The position numbers were made by a program, and so were the translations under genes. Below the pieces are notes generated by a model that saw nothing but the letters and a program-made list of their open reading frames with translations, searched no databases and was not told the DNA's origin. Below are positions 14,768 through 23,060 of a DNA stretch of 26,306 bases, piece by piece. Position 1 is the stretch's first letter. Every line of letters starts with the position of its first letter. Source of the stretch: MGIIb-O5 sp036154155 (lineage in GTDB: Archaea; Thermoplasmatota; Poseidoniia; Poseidoniales; Thalassarchaeaceae); assembly GCA_036154155.1 (NCBI GenBank), contig JAYZLP010000035.1, positions 1 through 26,306 of the forward strand. The letters are read 5' to 3'.

Positions 14768-17014
14768 ATGAAGTCTAAGCTGAAAGCAACACTTCTATGC
14801 ACGCTGATGATTGCGTCAGTCCTAGCCGGTTGTCTCGGCGGGGACGACGATGACACTGACGTTGTGGAAGATGTGATGGGCTGCACCTACTCGGATGCAA
14901 CCAATTACAACCCCGACGCCACCAAGGACGACGGTTCTTGCACGTACAGTGATCCTGAGCCAGAGCCAGAGCCGGTAATGGGCTGCACAGATCCCGCAGC
15001 CAATAACCACAATTCTGCCGCAGAGCAGGATGACGGTTCTTGCGACTATGGAATGGCACAGGCTGACATCATGGCAGCTTATGCTGATGGTTCCATGGAT
15101 TTCGAGACGGCTGTTTACGAGCTAGAGAAGTCCAGGAAGTGCCGTGAGCAGGGAGCCAACAACCCTTGCGAGATTGTAGAGATGTCCATAGGTGACGCCT
15201 CCACAATTGACCCTCACGACGCCTACGACTCCGCCTCCGGCGACGTAATTGAGCAGGTCTACGACACGCTCTACCGCTACGCAGGAGATGGAAGTGGAAA
15301 CGCCATCATAGAGAACCGCCTCGCAACTGGGTACTCAGTAAGCGACGACGGTCTGACTTACACTTTCGAACTGCGAGACGATGTGTACTTCAGCAACGGT
15401 GACAAGATGAGTGCAGACGATGTAGTCTACTCATGGTGCCGCGTTCTTGGTTATGGTTCCCCAGACAGCCACGTCGGCTGGATTCTGGAGCAGAGCTTCG
15501 ACTGCAACGACGCAAACGGAGACCACCACGACATGGGCGGAGAAAGCTTCACCGTCCACAGCGACACGTCATTCTCAGTGACTCTGTTCGCACCATCGTC
15601 CGCGTTCATCTCGACGATTGCTTACACAGTAGGCGCTGTGATCAACGCTGATCTCTGTGAGGAGCACCGAGTCATCGAGACAGACGCTGATGGCAACGTC
15701 ACTTCTGACGACTACTGCCACGAGTGGATGGACGAGGGGCCATGGGGAGCAGGCACAAACGCCTACACCGTACAGTCATGGGTCCGCGAGGACCGACTGG
15801 TCCTAGTTCCAAACTGGATGTACTGGGAGAGTGGCGACTACAACATCAACCGCCACACAGTGTCCATCGTTACCGAGGCTTCGACCAGGCTGCTCGCGTT
15901 CACCGACGGCGAGGTAGACTTCGGAAGCATCAACATCGAGCATCTGACAAACTTCTGCTACATCGACGACAACGGAAACGGGGCGTTCGATGCAGGAGAG
16001 GACGACGCTCTAGACGACAAGCCAGCAGTGGCTAGCAAGGATGGCTACATTTGCTCGTACAGGGAGACCTTCACGACCACATTGGCCGCATTCAACCTAG
16101 CTCCAAAGGCATTGGACGCTGGCGAGGATACTTCCAACACCGCTGCCAACTCCACATCCGTGATCAACCACGACTGTGATGGAGACGGAACAGCCGACTG
16201 CAACGTTATGGCCACAGCTGCCCTCAGGGAGGCTGTTTCATACGCCTTCGACTACGAGACGCACCGCAGGGACACATACGATAACTCCCTAGCTCCTCAG
16301 TACGGTCCAATACCAACTGGCTTCCTTTATGCTGACACGCAGACAGAGACGTTCACATACGATCTCGCATACGCTGAGCAGATCCTAGATGATGCAGGAT
16401 TCATCCGCCAGTACGATTGCTCGTCGCTGACTCACGCTGGTGAGCCAACTGTTGTCGCTGAGGCAGACAGGGACGGCGACGAATGCCGCCTGCCAAACGT
16501 CCTCAGGATAATGGCAAACGAGGGTAACGACTACAGGATTGCAATGGCAGGACAGATTGCCGAGGCACTGGGAACCATTGGCGTAGCCACCTCCGGTGAC
16601 GCTAAGCCATGGGCTGAGTACCTGACCATGTACTACACAAGGACATGGGACATCAGGTTCAGCGGATGGGCCCCTGACTACCTGGACCCCGACAACTACT
16701 GGTCGCCATTCGCTGGCAGCCACGACATTGGAGGGGACGCGTACGGAACTGGTTACCACAACCAGGACGTCGACGACGCTCTAGTGATTGGCAGGACATC
16801 CCAGGATGACGCCACAAGGGAGCAGGCTTACCTCGATGCATTCGCTGCATGGACCCAAGACCCCAACATGATCATCATCGGCCAGTACAACGGCGTAGGT
16901 GTCAAGCACGACGACATCTGCAGTCCACCGTACGCAGCTATCGGATCGGCCCACTGGTTCGACTACGACAAGCTGCCAATGGTCAATGGCGAGTTGGTCG
17001 GCTCCTGCGAATAA
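14768..17014 (+). CDS. oppA: Lipoprotein peptide-binding protein of an Opp/Dpp-type ABC importer
   Basis: The protein has 748 residues. The N-terminus is a lipoprotein signal ending in LAGC (C22 is the lipidated residue), followed by an acidic linker. Next come two copies of a short Cys motif, GCTYSDATNYNPDATKDDGSC (38-58) and a matching copy at 72-92, separated by a PEPEPEP spacer; each has one C...C pair. From about 136 it is a family-5 solute-binding protein: IDPHDAYD, VYDTLYRYAGDG, GLTYTFELRDDVYFSNGDKMSADDVVYSW and a later WAPDYLDPDNYWSPF. The protein is long for the family and includes two acidic Ca2+-loop-like segments (399-411, DDNGNGAFDAGED; 468-477, DCDGDGTADC). It heads the oppABCDF cluster, so peptides or similar oligomers are the likely ligands. 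Confidence 0.92.
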   Translation: MKSKLKATLLCTLMIASVLAGCLGGDDDDTDVVEDVMGCTYSDATNYNPDATKDDGSCTYSDPEPEPEPVMGCTDPAANNHNSAAEQDDGSCDYGMAQADIMAAYADGSMDFETAVYELEKSRKCREQGANNPCEIVEMSIGDASTIDPHDAYDSASGDVIEQVYDTLYRYAGDGSGNAIIENRLATGYSVSDDGLTYTFELRDDVYFSNGDKMSADDVVYSWCRVLGYGSPDSHVGWILEQSFDCNDANGDHHDMGGESFTVHSDTSFSVTLFAPSSAFISTIAYTVGAVINADLCEEHRVIETDADGNVTSDDYCHEWMDEGPWGAGTNAYTVQSWVREDRLVLVPNWMYWESGDYNINRHTVSIVTEASTRLLAFTDGEVDFGSINIEHLTNFCYIDDNGNGAFDAGEDDALDDKPAVASKDGYICSYRETFTTTLAAFNLAPKALDAGEDTSNTAANSTSVINHDCDGDGTADCNVMATAALREAVSYAFDYETHRRDTYDNSLAPQYGPIPTGFLYADTQTETFTYDLAYAEQILDDAGFIRQYDCSSLTHAGEPTVVAEADRDGDECRLPNVLRIMANEGNDYRIAMAGQIAEALGTIGVATSGDAKPWAEYLTMYYTRTWDIRFSGWAPDYLDPDNYWSPFAGSHDIGGDAYGTGYHNQDVDDALVIGRTSQDDATREQAYLDAFAAWTQDPNMIIIGQYNGVGVKHDDICSPPYAAIGSAHWFDYDKLPMVNGELVGSCE

Positions 17015-17166
17015 TTGAGCCGCAAACGTAAGGCCGGCGGCGGTCGCCTTCTGGCGACTGCCGTCGCGCCGAAATTCAACATTTCAACAATTAACGGCAC
17101 GCCTGCCGTAGGCAGGCGTGAAGTAACTGTCATAGGTGTGAAGCCTTGCCACGGAAGGGCGATTGA
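17015..17166 (+). other. oppA-oppB spacer with two hairpins
   Basis: This is the only sizeable gap in an otherwise overlapping operon (152 bp). It carries two inverted repeats. The first (about 17035-17070) is imperfect, with core GTCGCC-TTCT-GGCGAC. The second (17098-17120) is a perfect 10-bp stem, CACGCCTGCC, loop GTA, GGCAGGCGTG. Neither is followed by a T-run. Partial termination or protection of the oppA 3' end would give more binding protein than permease, a common pattern in ABC importers. A CATAGG element (17131-17136) lies 32 bases before oppB and could be a weak internal promoter. Confidence 0.6.
17098..17120 (+). repeat. Perfect inverted repeat, 10-bp stem with 3-base loop
   Basis: CACGCCTGCC, then GTA, then GGCAGGCGTG. 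The stem has no mismatch and is GC-rich, so it should fold strongly in RNA. It sits after the oppA stop and upstream of oppB, as expected for an mRNA processing, stabilising or attenuating hairpin. Confidence 0.8.
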
Positions 17167-18321
17167 ATGAAGCTACACGAGTTCGTGGTCCGCCGACTGC
17201 TACTGCTGGTCCCTGTCATGGTTGGAGTGGCGGTGTTCACGTTCGCAATTGCCCATGTTATTCCCGCCGATCCAGCTGCCGCACAGTGCGGAGACAAGTG
17301 TGGCATCATCGTAGACTACACCGAGGACGGGGAACCCATCTCCGCATATGAGGCGAATAGGGAAAGGTTGGGGATGAACGAGCCCGTTTCAACGCAGTTC
17401 ATACTCTACATCACCCACCTAACCGAGGGCGACTGGGGGGAGTCGATTACCTATCACAGACCCGTAGTCGATGTCGTAAAGGACGCCGCCCCCATCACCC
17501 TTGAAATGTCGTTCCTAGCCCTGATGATAGCATATCCGCTGGGGATAATCCTCGGCATCATAAGCGCTGTCAGGCAGGACAGAATGTTCGACCACGTTTC
17601 CCGATTCTTCGCTATAGCATTCGTTAGCCTACCCATTTTCTGGTTTGCCATGGTCCTGCAGCTTTACTTCGCTACGGGCACGGCTAACTCTGGGATTTGC
17701 GACCCTCTTTTCGGAACAGAGGGCGGATGCTTCCCAATTTACGGCAGGCACGATCCCGGATTCACGTTCCCCGAGGATGGCTACAGTAGCTTCTACCCCG
17801 CCAGTGGAACGGGCTTCCACCTTGTGGACAGTTGGTTCGTTACAGATGAGAAACTGGCCACACTCCCGCAGGAGTGGTCATCGAACTGGCTCCTATTCAA
17901 GGACACCATTCTCCACCTAGCCCTGCCCTGCATCGCGCTCGGTGTCGCTTCCGCCGGCTCTCTCCTTAGGTACATGAGGGCTAGCCTGCTGGAGGTTCTG
18001 AACGAGGACTACGTCAGGACCGCTCGTGCCAAGGGCCTGTCGGAATGGAGGGTGGTGGTTGTCCATGCTTGCAGGAACGCACTCGTCCCAATAGTGACGA
18101 TTCTTGGATTCTCCATAGGTGGAGCAATTGGAGGAGCAGTCCTGACGGAGACCATTTTCGCATTCAACGGGATGGGGCGTGTCGCCGTCAAGTCGATTCA
18201 ATACCTAGACTTCACTGTCATCATGGGGGTGACTCTGATTACATCCATGATTTTCCTGCTGTCAAATCTAGTTGTTGACATAATGTATGCAGTGGTTGAT
18301 CCAAGGGTGAGGCTAGAATGA
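17167..18321 (+). CDS. oppB: Opp/Dpp-type ABC importer permease B
   Basis: A 384-residue inner permease with the OppB layout: TM1 (about 10-31), an extracytoplasmic segment, core helices (about 112-136, 146-169, 247-266, 305-326, 350-372) and the cytoplasmic coupling loop DYVRTARAKGL (281-291) that docks on an ATPase. It is longer than typical OppB (about 310-340). The extra length is mostly an outward loop at about 172-245 with cysteines C178 and C188, plus C41/C45 in the first loop, which could form disulfides outside. The ATG is preceded by GGAAGGG at suitable spacing. Its stop overlaps the oppC start (ATGA). Confidence 0.93.
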   Translation: MKLHEFVVRRLLLLVPVMVGVAVFTFAIAHVIPADPAAAQCGDKCGIIVDYTEDGEPISAYEANRERLGMNEPVSTQFILYITHLTEGDWGESITYHRPVVDVVKDAAPITLEMSFLALMIAYPLGIILGIISAVRQDRMFDHVSRFFAIAFVSLPIFWFAMVLQLYFATGTANSGICDPLFGTEGGCFPIYGRHDPGFTFPEDGYSSFYPASGTGFHLVDSWFVTDEKLATLPQEWSSNWLLFKDTILHLALPCIALGVASAGSLLRYMRASLLEVLNEDYVRTARAKGLSEWRVVVVHACRNALVPIVTILGFSIGGAIGGAVLTETIFAFNGMGRVAVKSIQYLDFTVIMGVTLITSMIFLLSNLVVDIMYAVVDPRVRLE

Positions 18322-20075
18322 GGTCATGGGAAGACGGGGCCGAGGATCGCAAGGAGAGCCTAAGGAGGCTCGGGGAGGCGCTCTCCCAACGCCGAAGCGA
18401 CCTATCCAGAAGCTGGATGATATACCGCAGGTCCCTTCTCGCGGTGGTCGGTCTATTCATGGTAGTCTCTGTCGTGACAGTCTCATGGTTCGCAGACGAC
18501 ATAGCAGTCGAGCATCCATACAGGAATCTACAGGATACCGAGGACCTGTGGTCTATCGACTACGAGCCAAGGAGGGCCCACCCATTCTCAGAGGAATGTG
18601 ACTGGCACGAGCAGTCAATCTCCCTTACCAAGCAGAGACGTGAGGGCTCTCTAACTGTCATAGCAGAATCAGATGACAAGGTCGGTGATGACAATAGGTA
18701 CTATCGAGATACTCTTAGCGTAATCAGGCTAATCGACCTAGAGGACAATAGTGGGTACACTCTCAACAAATCCCTGATAACCATCGACCCCAGCAACTCA
18801 TCGGTCCTAGTTATCTCAGAGGAACTCTACAACAATACGTCATTGACCACAATCTGGCTGACGTACGAGTTTGACAATGAGGCGATGCACCACTGGTGGA
18901 TGCCAGACGGTTACGACGTCTGCATCTTTGGAACGAACAACCAGGGTCAAGACATGTTCAGCAAGGTCCTTTATGGCTCAAGAGTCTCTCTGAAGATAGG
19001 ATTCACAGTCGCATTACTAACAGTCACTATAGGTACGATTGTAGGCAGTGTGAGTGGTTACTTCGGAGGGAGGATCGACGAAGTAATTATGCGAATTTGT
19101 GATATCTTCTTCGCAGTTCCAGGACTAATCCTAGCAATGGCTTTCGTGACGGCGATGTCAGCGATGACAAGCCTGACAATGCCTGTCTGGCTGGGGGTCC
19201 TCGTTCCAATATTGGTCCTCTGGTGGGCGACCCGTTCATACCTCGAGTCAACAGTCGTAATCGACGAGAAAGCAATGGACATGGTTGTCAGCCCTCTAGT
19301 GAAGTACAGGGGCTTATTGATTGGAACCCTTGCCCTCCTCTTCTTCCTAGGGGCCCTACCGGGGGATGCATGGCCCGAGTTCTTCGGCATCTCCGAGAGC
19401 AGGGCATGGAGGCTATTCTCAGCAATAGGAATCATCGCTATTCTCGGAGCACTTCTCCTCGCCGATAAGAGATTCATAGAGGGCTCCAGCTTCGAAGACG
19501 CGAGTAGCCGAATCGGCGCTTCGATGGATTGGACAAACCCATGGAGGTACCTCACAGCAAGGACCCTAGTAATTTCCTTAGCCGCAGTAATTCTCTACCA
19601 CTTCTCCGGAAGTGAGGGAACTGAGATTGTATTAATCAAGGACTTCGATCGCCTTTGGAAGATTCAAGCGGCATTAATCTTCACTGGTTGGCCTGGCTAT
19701 GCCAGGCTGATCAGGGGGCAGGTACTGTATGTCAAGGAGATGAACTTCGTAGAGGCCGCTAGGAGCGTAGGGGCTCCTTCTGGAAGGATAATGTTCAGGC
19801 ACATCCTTCCTAACGCATGGGCGCCGCTCCTAGTTGCATTCACCTTGGACATAGGCGGAACAATTCTGTCTGCATCGGGCCTCTCCTTCATCGGACTGGG
19901 CGCCGCTCCAGGCACTGCAGAGTGGGGGATACTCGTGTCCGAGAGTAGGCAGTTCTTCCTCGATGACCCGCACTTGATGCTATTCCCGGGACTCGCTATC
20001 GCGGCAACTACACTCGGATTCAACTTGCTGGGCGATGGCCTCAGAGACGTTGTCGATCCCAAAAATAGGAGGTGA
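18318..20075 (+). CDS. oppC: Opp/Dpp-type ABC importer permease C with large extracellular domain and internal helix insertion
   Basis: 585 residues, almost twice the usual OppC (about 290-310). TM1 is about 40-57. A loop of about 160 residues (60-200) follows, ending in the family landmark GTNNQGQDMFSKVLYGSRVSL (205-225; usually GTDxxGRDxxSRxxYG). The core helices resume, then residues about 305-447 are extra, with hydrophobic segments at about 331-347, 366-382 and 413-429. The canonical coupling region returns at GWPGYARLIRGQV (457-469) and EAARSVGAPSGRIMFRHILPN (479-499). The C-terminal GLSFIGLGAAPGTAEWG (521-537) is typical. The insert therefore sits within the transmembrane domain, next to where an ATPase docks. 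It overlaps oppB by 4 bp and shares its last bases with the oppD translation signal. Confidence 0.9.
   Translation: MRSWEDGAEDRKESLRRLGEALSQRRSDLSRSWMIYRRSLLAVVGLFMVVSVVTVSWFADDIAVEHPYRNLQDTEDLWSIDYEPRRAHPFSEECDWHEQSISLTKQRREGSLTVIAESDDKVGDDNRYYRDTLSVIRLIDLEDNSGYTLNKSLITIDPSNSSVLVISEELYNNTSLTTIWLTYEFDNEAMHHWWMPDGYDVCIFGTNNQGQDMFSKVLYGSRVSLKIGFTVALLTVTIGTIVGSVSGYFGGRIDEVIMRICDIFFAVPGLILAMAFVTAMSAMTSLTMPVWLGVLVPILVLWWATRSYLESTVVIDEKAMDMVVSPLVKYRGLLIGTLALLFFLGALPGDAWPEFFGISESRAWRLFSAIGIIAILGALLLADKRFIEGSSFEDASSRIGASMDWTNPWRYLTARTLVISLAAVILYHFSGSEGTEIVLIKDFDRLWKIQAALIFTGWPGYARLIRGQVLYVKEMNFVEAARSVGAPSGRIMFRHILPNAWAPLLVAFTLDIGGTILSASGLSFIGLGAAPGTAEWGILVSESRQFFLDDPHLMLFPGLAIAATTLGFNLLGDGLRDVVDPKNRR
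20067..20075 (+). promoter_or_regulatory. Ribosome binding site for oppD, covering the oppC stop
   Basis: AGGAGGTGA is a near-perfect Shine-Dalgarno sequence and includes the TGA stop of oppC. It lies five bases before TTG 20081, so it favours that TTG as the oppD start over GTG 20072 (which lies inside it) or ATG 20102. The layout predicts translational coupling. Confidence 0.65.
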
Positions 20076-20080
20076 GAAGT

Positions 20081-21706
20081 TTGGATAGCGGCAGTGGCAG
20101 GATGTTGGACATAAAGGGCCTCAGGGTTCATTTCGATACCCTATACGGTCCCGTTGAGGCCCTGTCTTCTGTAGATCTGCAAGTTGACCAAGGGCAGATA
20201 ATGGGGCTTGTCGGTGAGTCGGGATGCGGTAAATCGGTCACTTCACTTGTCACGATAGGGCTGGCAACATGCGAAGTGGACGAGGGCAGTGTGAAGTACG
20301 AGGGCAAGGAGCTCATTTTCAACGACTCCGAGAGCAACGCGCGTGTCAAGGATATTTCAGATTGGATTACCGCGGCCGCCATTCTTGTGGTAATCTTTGG
20401 AAGCTTCTGGGCCATCCTAATAGATCCAATCCAAGGTGCATCGATTGTCACTACGTCACTAGCAGTGGCAGCATTATCGTGGATATCTGGATTCATTGCA
20501 AGGAGGGAGTTCAGGAGCCACCAGAGCTTCATGAGGTGGGTCCGTGGAAACGAGATTAGCATGATCTTCCAAGAGCCCATGACGGCACTAAACCCTCTTT
20601 ACACCGTGGAGAAGCAAATTTCGGAGGTCATGCGTGTTCACGACAGGCTAGTCGAGGCCGAAACGCCACTGTACATGAGGGTCGCACAGGCCCTCGTCAG
20701 TCCGGCCACGCTGATCAGGAACGCATTTGCATCCAGACCAATGGCCTCCATGGCCGTATTCTCCGTATTCGCCTTTGTCATAGCCGCCCACAAAGATGGC
20801 TCCGCTGATGCTGCCGCTAGCACAGTCGCCGCCCCATTCGTAGCTATCTGGGATGCGGCATTATACCTCATCTTCTTCGGCATCCTCGGCTTGATGTCCT
20901 CTCGCTACTACTCATTTTCTGGACATGCTGCGCTAACTTCCGCATTACCACAGATACCTCTCGTTGCAGCTTCGGCCTTGGTGGTCTACCTGATGCTCTG
21001 GATGCCCTTTTCCGCCCTCATGGGGATGCTGGTCATTTGCACTCTTCTGGCCCTCCCGATGATAATGGCGTCAGACTATCTCGGCCTAGACCCAGCACAC
21101 AGGAGGCAAGTGGCGGGAATCCTGGAAGACGTAAGGATCCCCAATCCGGCGTCGGTAGTGAAGATGTACCCGCACGAGCTTTCCGGGGGAATGCGACAAC
21201 GGGTGATGATAGCGATGATGATGGCCTGCGAGCCAAAGTTGCTAATCGCAGACGAGCCCACCACTGCTCTGGACGTCACCATTCAGGCTCAGATCCTAAA
21301 GCTCATGCGCGACCTTAGGGACCAGAAAGGAACCGCCATACTTCTGATCACTCACGACTTGGGAGTCATAGCAGAGATGTGCGACGATGTCACAGTCATG
21401 TACGCTGGAAGGGTTGTCGAAAAGGCCCCCGTGAAGGAGCTGTTCGCCAATCCACTCCATGCCTACACAAGGGGCCTGATGGCTTGCACCCCAAGCTTAG
21501 ACTCTGTTCCCAAGTCAGTACTTCCGGCCATACCCGGACAGGTCGCCACTCCCTCTGAGTTCGTCAGTGGATGCCGATTCTGCCAGCGTATGGGCAGGGA
21601 GGGGGAGACTCTCATGATTAGGCCCTCAATGTCCGAGGTTTCCCCTGGTCACTGGGTAGAGGAATGTCCGATTTGCCTCGATGTATCCAAGGACAGGTGG
21701 GTGTGA
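20081..21706 (+). CDS. oppD: Opp/Dpp-type ABC importer ATPase D with two membrane-helix insertions in its nucleotide-binding domain
   Basis: 541 residues, against about 320-340 for usual OppD. All ATPase motifs are present and in order: Walker A GESGCGKS (45-52), Q-loop IFQEPMTALNP (162-172), signature LSGGMRQR (367-374), Walker B LLIADEP (387-393), then the D-loop and H-loop THD (424-426). Insert 1 (about 87-145, between Walker A and the Q-loop) has two hydrophobic segments (about 96-114 and 122-140). Insert 2 (about 191-342, between the Q-loop and the signature) has four (about 223-238, 252-273, 287-309, 313-331). The C-terminal Opp extension carries CRFC and CPIC pairs. Start: TTG 20081 with a strong ribosome site; GTG 20072 and ATG 20102 are alternatives. 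The inserts and all motifs share one unbroken frame. Confidence 0.92.
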   Translation: MDSGSGRMLDIKGLRVHFDTLYGPVEALSSVDLQVDQGQIMGLVGESGCGKSVTSLVTIGLATCEVDEGSVKYEGKELIFNDSESNARVKDISDWITAAAILVVIFGSFWAILIDPIQGASIVTTSLAVAALSWISGFIARREFRSHQSFMRWVRGNEISMIFQEPMTALNPLYTVEKQISEVMRVHDRLVEAETPLYMRVAQALVSPATLIRNAFASRPMASMAVFSVFAFVIAAHKDGSADAAASTVAAPFVAIWDAALYLIFFGILGLMSSRYYSFSGHAALTSALPQIPLVAASALVVYLMLWMPFSALMGMLVICTLLALPMIMASDYLGLDPAHRRQVAGILEDVRIPNPASVVKMYPHELSGGMRQRVMIAMMMACEPKLLIADEPTTALDVTIQAQILKLMRDLRDQKGTAILLITHDLGVIAEMCDDVTVMYAGRVVEKAPVKELFANPLHAYTRGLMACTPSLDSVPKSVLPAIPGQVATPSEFVSGCRFCQRMGREGETLMIRPSMSEVSPGHWVEECPICLDVSKDRWV

Positions 21707-21708
21707 TT

Positions 21709-22689
21709 ATGTCTGAAAGGCCCCTAATTGAGATACGCAATCTGAGGAAGTGGTTCCCGATAAAGAGCGGTTGGGCCACGACTGTGAAGAGCTACGTCAG
21801 AGCAGTAGACGGGGTCGATCTCAGCGTGATGAGGGGCGAGACGCTTGGAATCGTCGGAGAGTCAGGATGCGGCAAAACAACACTAGGCAGGGTCCTGATG
21901 GGCCTCATACCGATAACCAATGGTTCGGTAATTTATGATGGCGAGGACATTAGGAAGATACCCAACAGAGACCTCAGGCGACGCCTCCAGATAGTATTCC
22001 AAGACCCCGGCGGTTCGATGAACCCTCGGATGTCCGTCCGCTCAATAGTAGGTGAACCACTCCAGGTTAACGGGATGGCAGAGGGCGCTGAACTGACTCA
22101 GAGAGTAGCAGAACTGCTCGACTCAGTGGGTCTAAAGCGCCAGCACATGAACAGGTTCCCCCATGAGTTCTCAGGTGGGCAGAAGCAGAGGATAGCCCTT
22201 GCAAGGGCACTATCCATGGACCCCGAGTTCATACTTCTCGACGAGCCTACTAGCGCATTGGACGTGTCCGTTCAAGCCCAGGTTCTGAACCTACTGGGGG
22301 AGATTCAGAGGAAAAGGGACCTCACATTCGTTTTCATTGCTCACGACCTCGCAGTTGTCCGGCACATCTCCGACAGAGTCGCAGTGATGTACCTGGGCAA
22401 GATCGTCGAGTTGGCGGACGCGGAGGAGATTTATCGAAACCCACGGCATGCATACACCAAGGCATTGATTTCCGCCATACCGCGGCCCGACCCAGAAGCG
22501 CCTCGGAATCAGAACCCCGTGGAGGGGGACGTCCCCTCTCCGGTGGACCCCCCTCCGGGATGCGCATTCGGGCACAGGCTAAACCACCCGAAATGGGAGC
22601 AGAGCATAGACATGGACCTATCGCTGAGGGAAATTTCCCCAGGTCATTGGGTCCAGCCATGCCCCTGTTGCACCAATGAGGTCGTATGA
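21709..22689 (+). CDS. oppF: Opp/Dpp-type ABC importer ATPase F
   Basis: A 326-residue ATPase of ordinary length, the partner of OppD. It begins IEIRNLRKWFPIKSG, typical of OppF, and has Walker A GESGCGKT, Q-loop VFQDPGGSMNPRM, signature FSGGQKQR, Walker B ILLDEPTSALD and H-loop AHD. The C-terminal oligopeptide-transporter extension ends GHWVQPCPCC. No insertion is present. ATG 21709 lies two bases after the oppD stop and after an AGGTGGG stretch; an in-frame ATG at 21664 inside oppD is less likely because the family N-terminus begins at the chosen site. The stop overlaps the next gene (ATGA). Confidence 0.95.
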   Translation: MSERPLIEIRNLRKWFPIKSGWATTVKSYVRAVDGVDLSVMRGETLGIVGESGCGKTTLGRVLMGLIPITNGSVIYDGEDIRKIPNRDLRRRLQIVFQDPGGSMNPRMSVRSIVGEPLQVNGMAEGAELTQRVAELLDSVGLKRQHMNRFPHEFSGGQKQRIALARALSMDPEFILLDEPTSALDVSVQAQVLNLLGEIQRKRDLTFVFIAHDLAVVRHISDRVAVMYLGKIVELADAEEIYRNPRHAYTKALISAIPRPDPEAPRNQNPVEGDVPSPVDPPPGCAFGHRLNHPKWEQSIDMDLSLREISPGHWVQPCPCCTNEVV

Positions 22690-23060
22690 TGCCAGACAAA
22701 GAAGAAGGGAATAACAGCGACACGAATTCCGACCTCGAGGTCCTCGACAAGAGGGAGGAGGCGGAGGCAGCCTTCTGGAGGATGAAGAGGGCATCAGACG
22801 AATGGAGAGAGGGGCGAGTGAAGAGGGTCCTCGCACAGGAGAACGAGAGCCTAGTGACAACCCTGGGCAGAGTGGCCTATCTTTCCGCTTGCATTCTCTT
22901 TGACGGGGTGATTCTGATGGAGATACCCTATCGAATGGGCAGGACAACAATCTCGTGGTTCGTTTTCGCCCTACTGCTCTATGCCGCAATAAAACTCCAG
23001 TTCCGAATATACGAGAAATTCTACAAGGTCGATGTCAGCCAGATTCAATTTTTGGAGTAA
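22686..23060 (+). CDS. Small two-helix membrane protein at the end of the opp operon
   Basis: A 124-residue protein I do not recognise. Residues 1-57 are highly charged and probably helical (acidic 5-30, basic around 33-48), with no signal peptide. Two hydrophobic segments follow (about 62-80 and 88-105), then a short basic/aromatic tail. Its start overlaps the oppF stop (ATGATG, so either ATG may serve), making it the sixth gene of the operon. A regulatory or assembly partner of the transporter is possible but unproven. The 3' end overlaps the convergent MFS gene by 26 bp. Confidence 0.75.
   Translation: MMPDKEEGNNSDTNSDLEVLDKREEAEAAFWRMKRASDEWREGRVKRVLAQENESLVTTLGRVAYLSACILFDGVILMEIPYRMGRTTISWFVFALLLYAAIKLQFRIYEKFYKVDVSQIQFLE

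Noticed and set aside
20800..21030. Insertion of a mobile element as the source of the OppD hydrophobic segments
   Set aside because: No terminal inverted repeats, target duplications or transposase-like sequence were seen at the insert boundaries, and base composition matches the flanks.
20081..21706. OppD inserts as a frameshift or misassembled fusion of two genes
   Set aside because: A single unbroken frame runs through all motifs; each insert returns to the correct point of the ATPase fold, and each has an even number of hydrophobic segments. Read-level checking would still be decisive.
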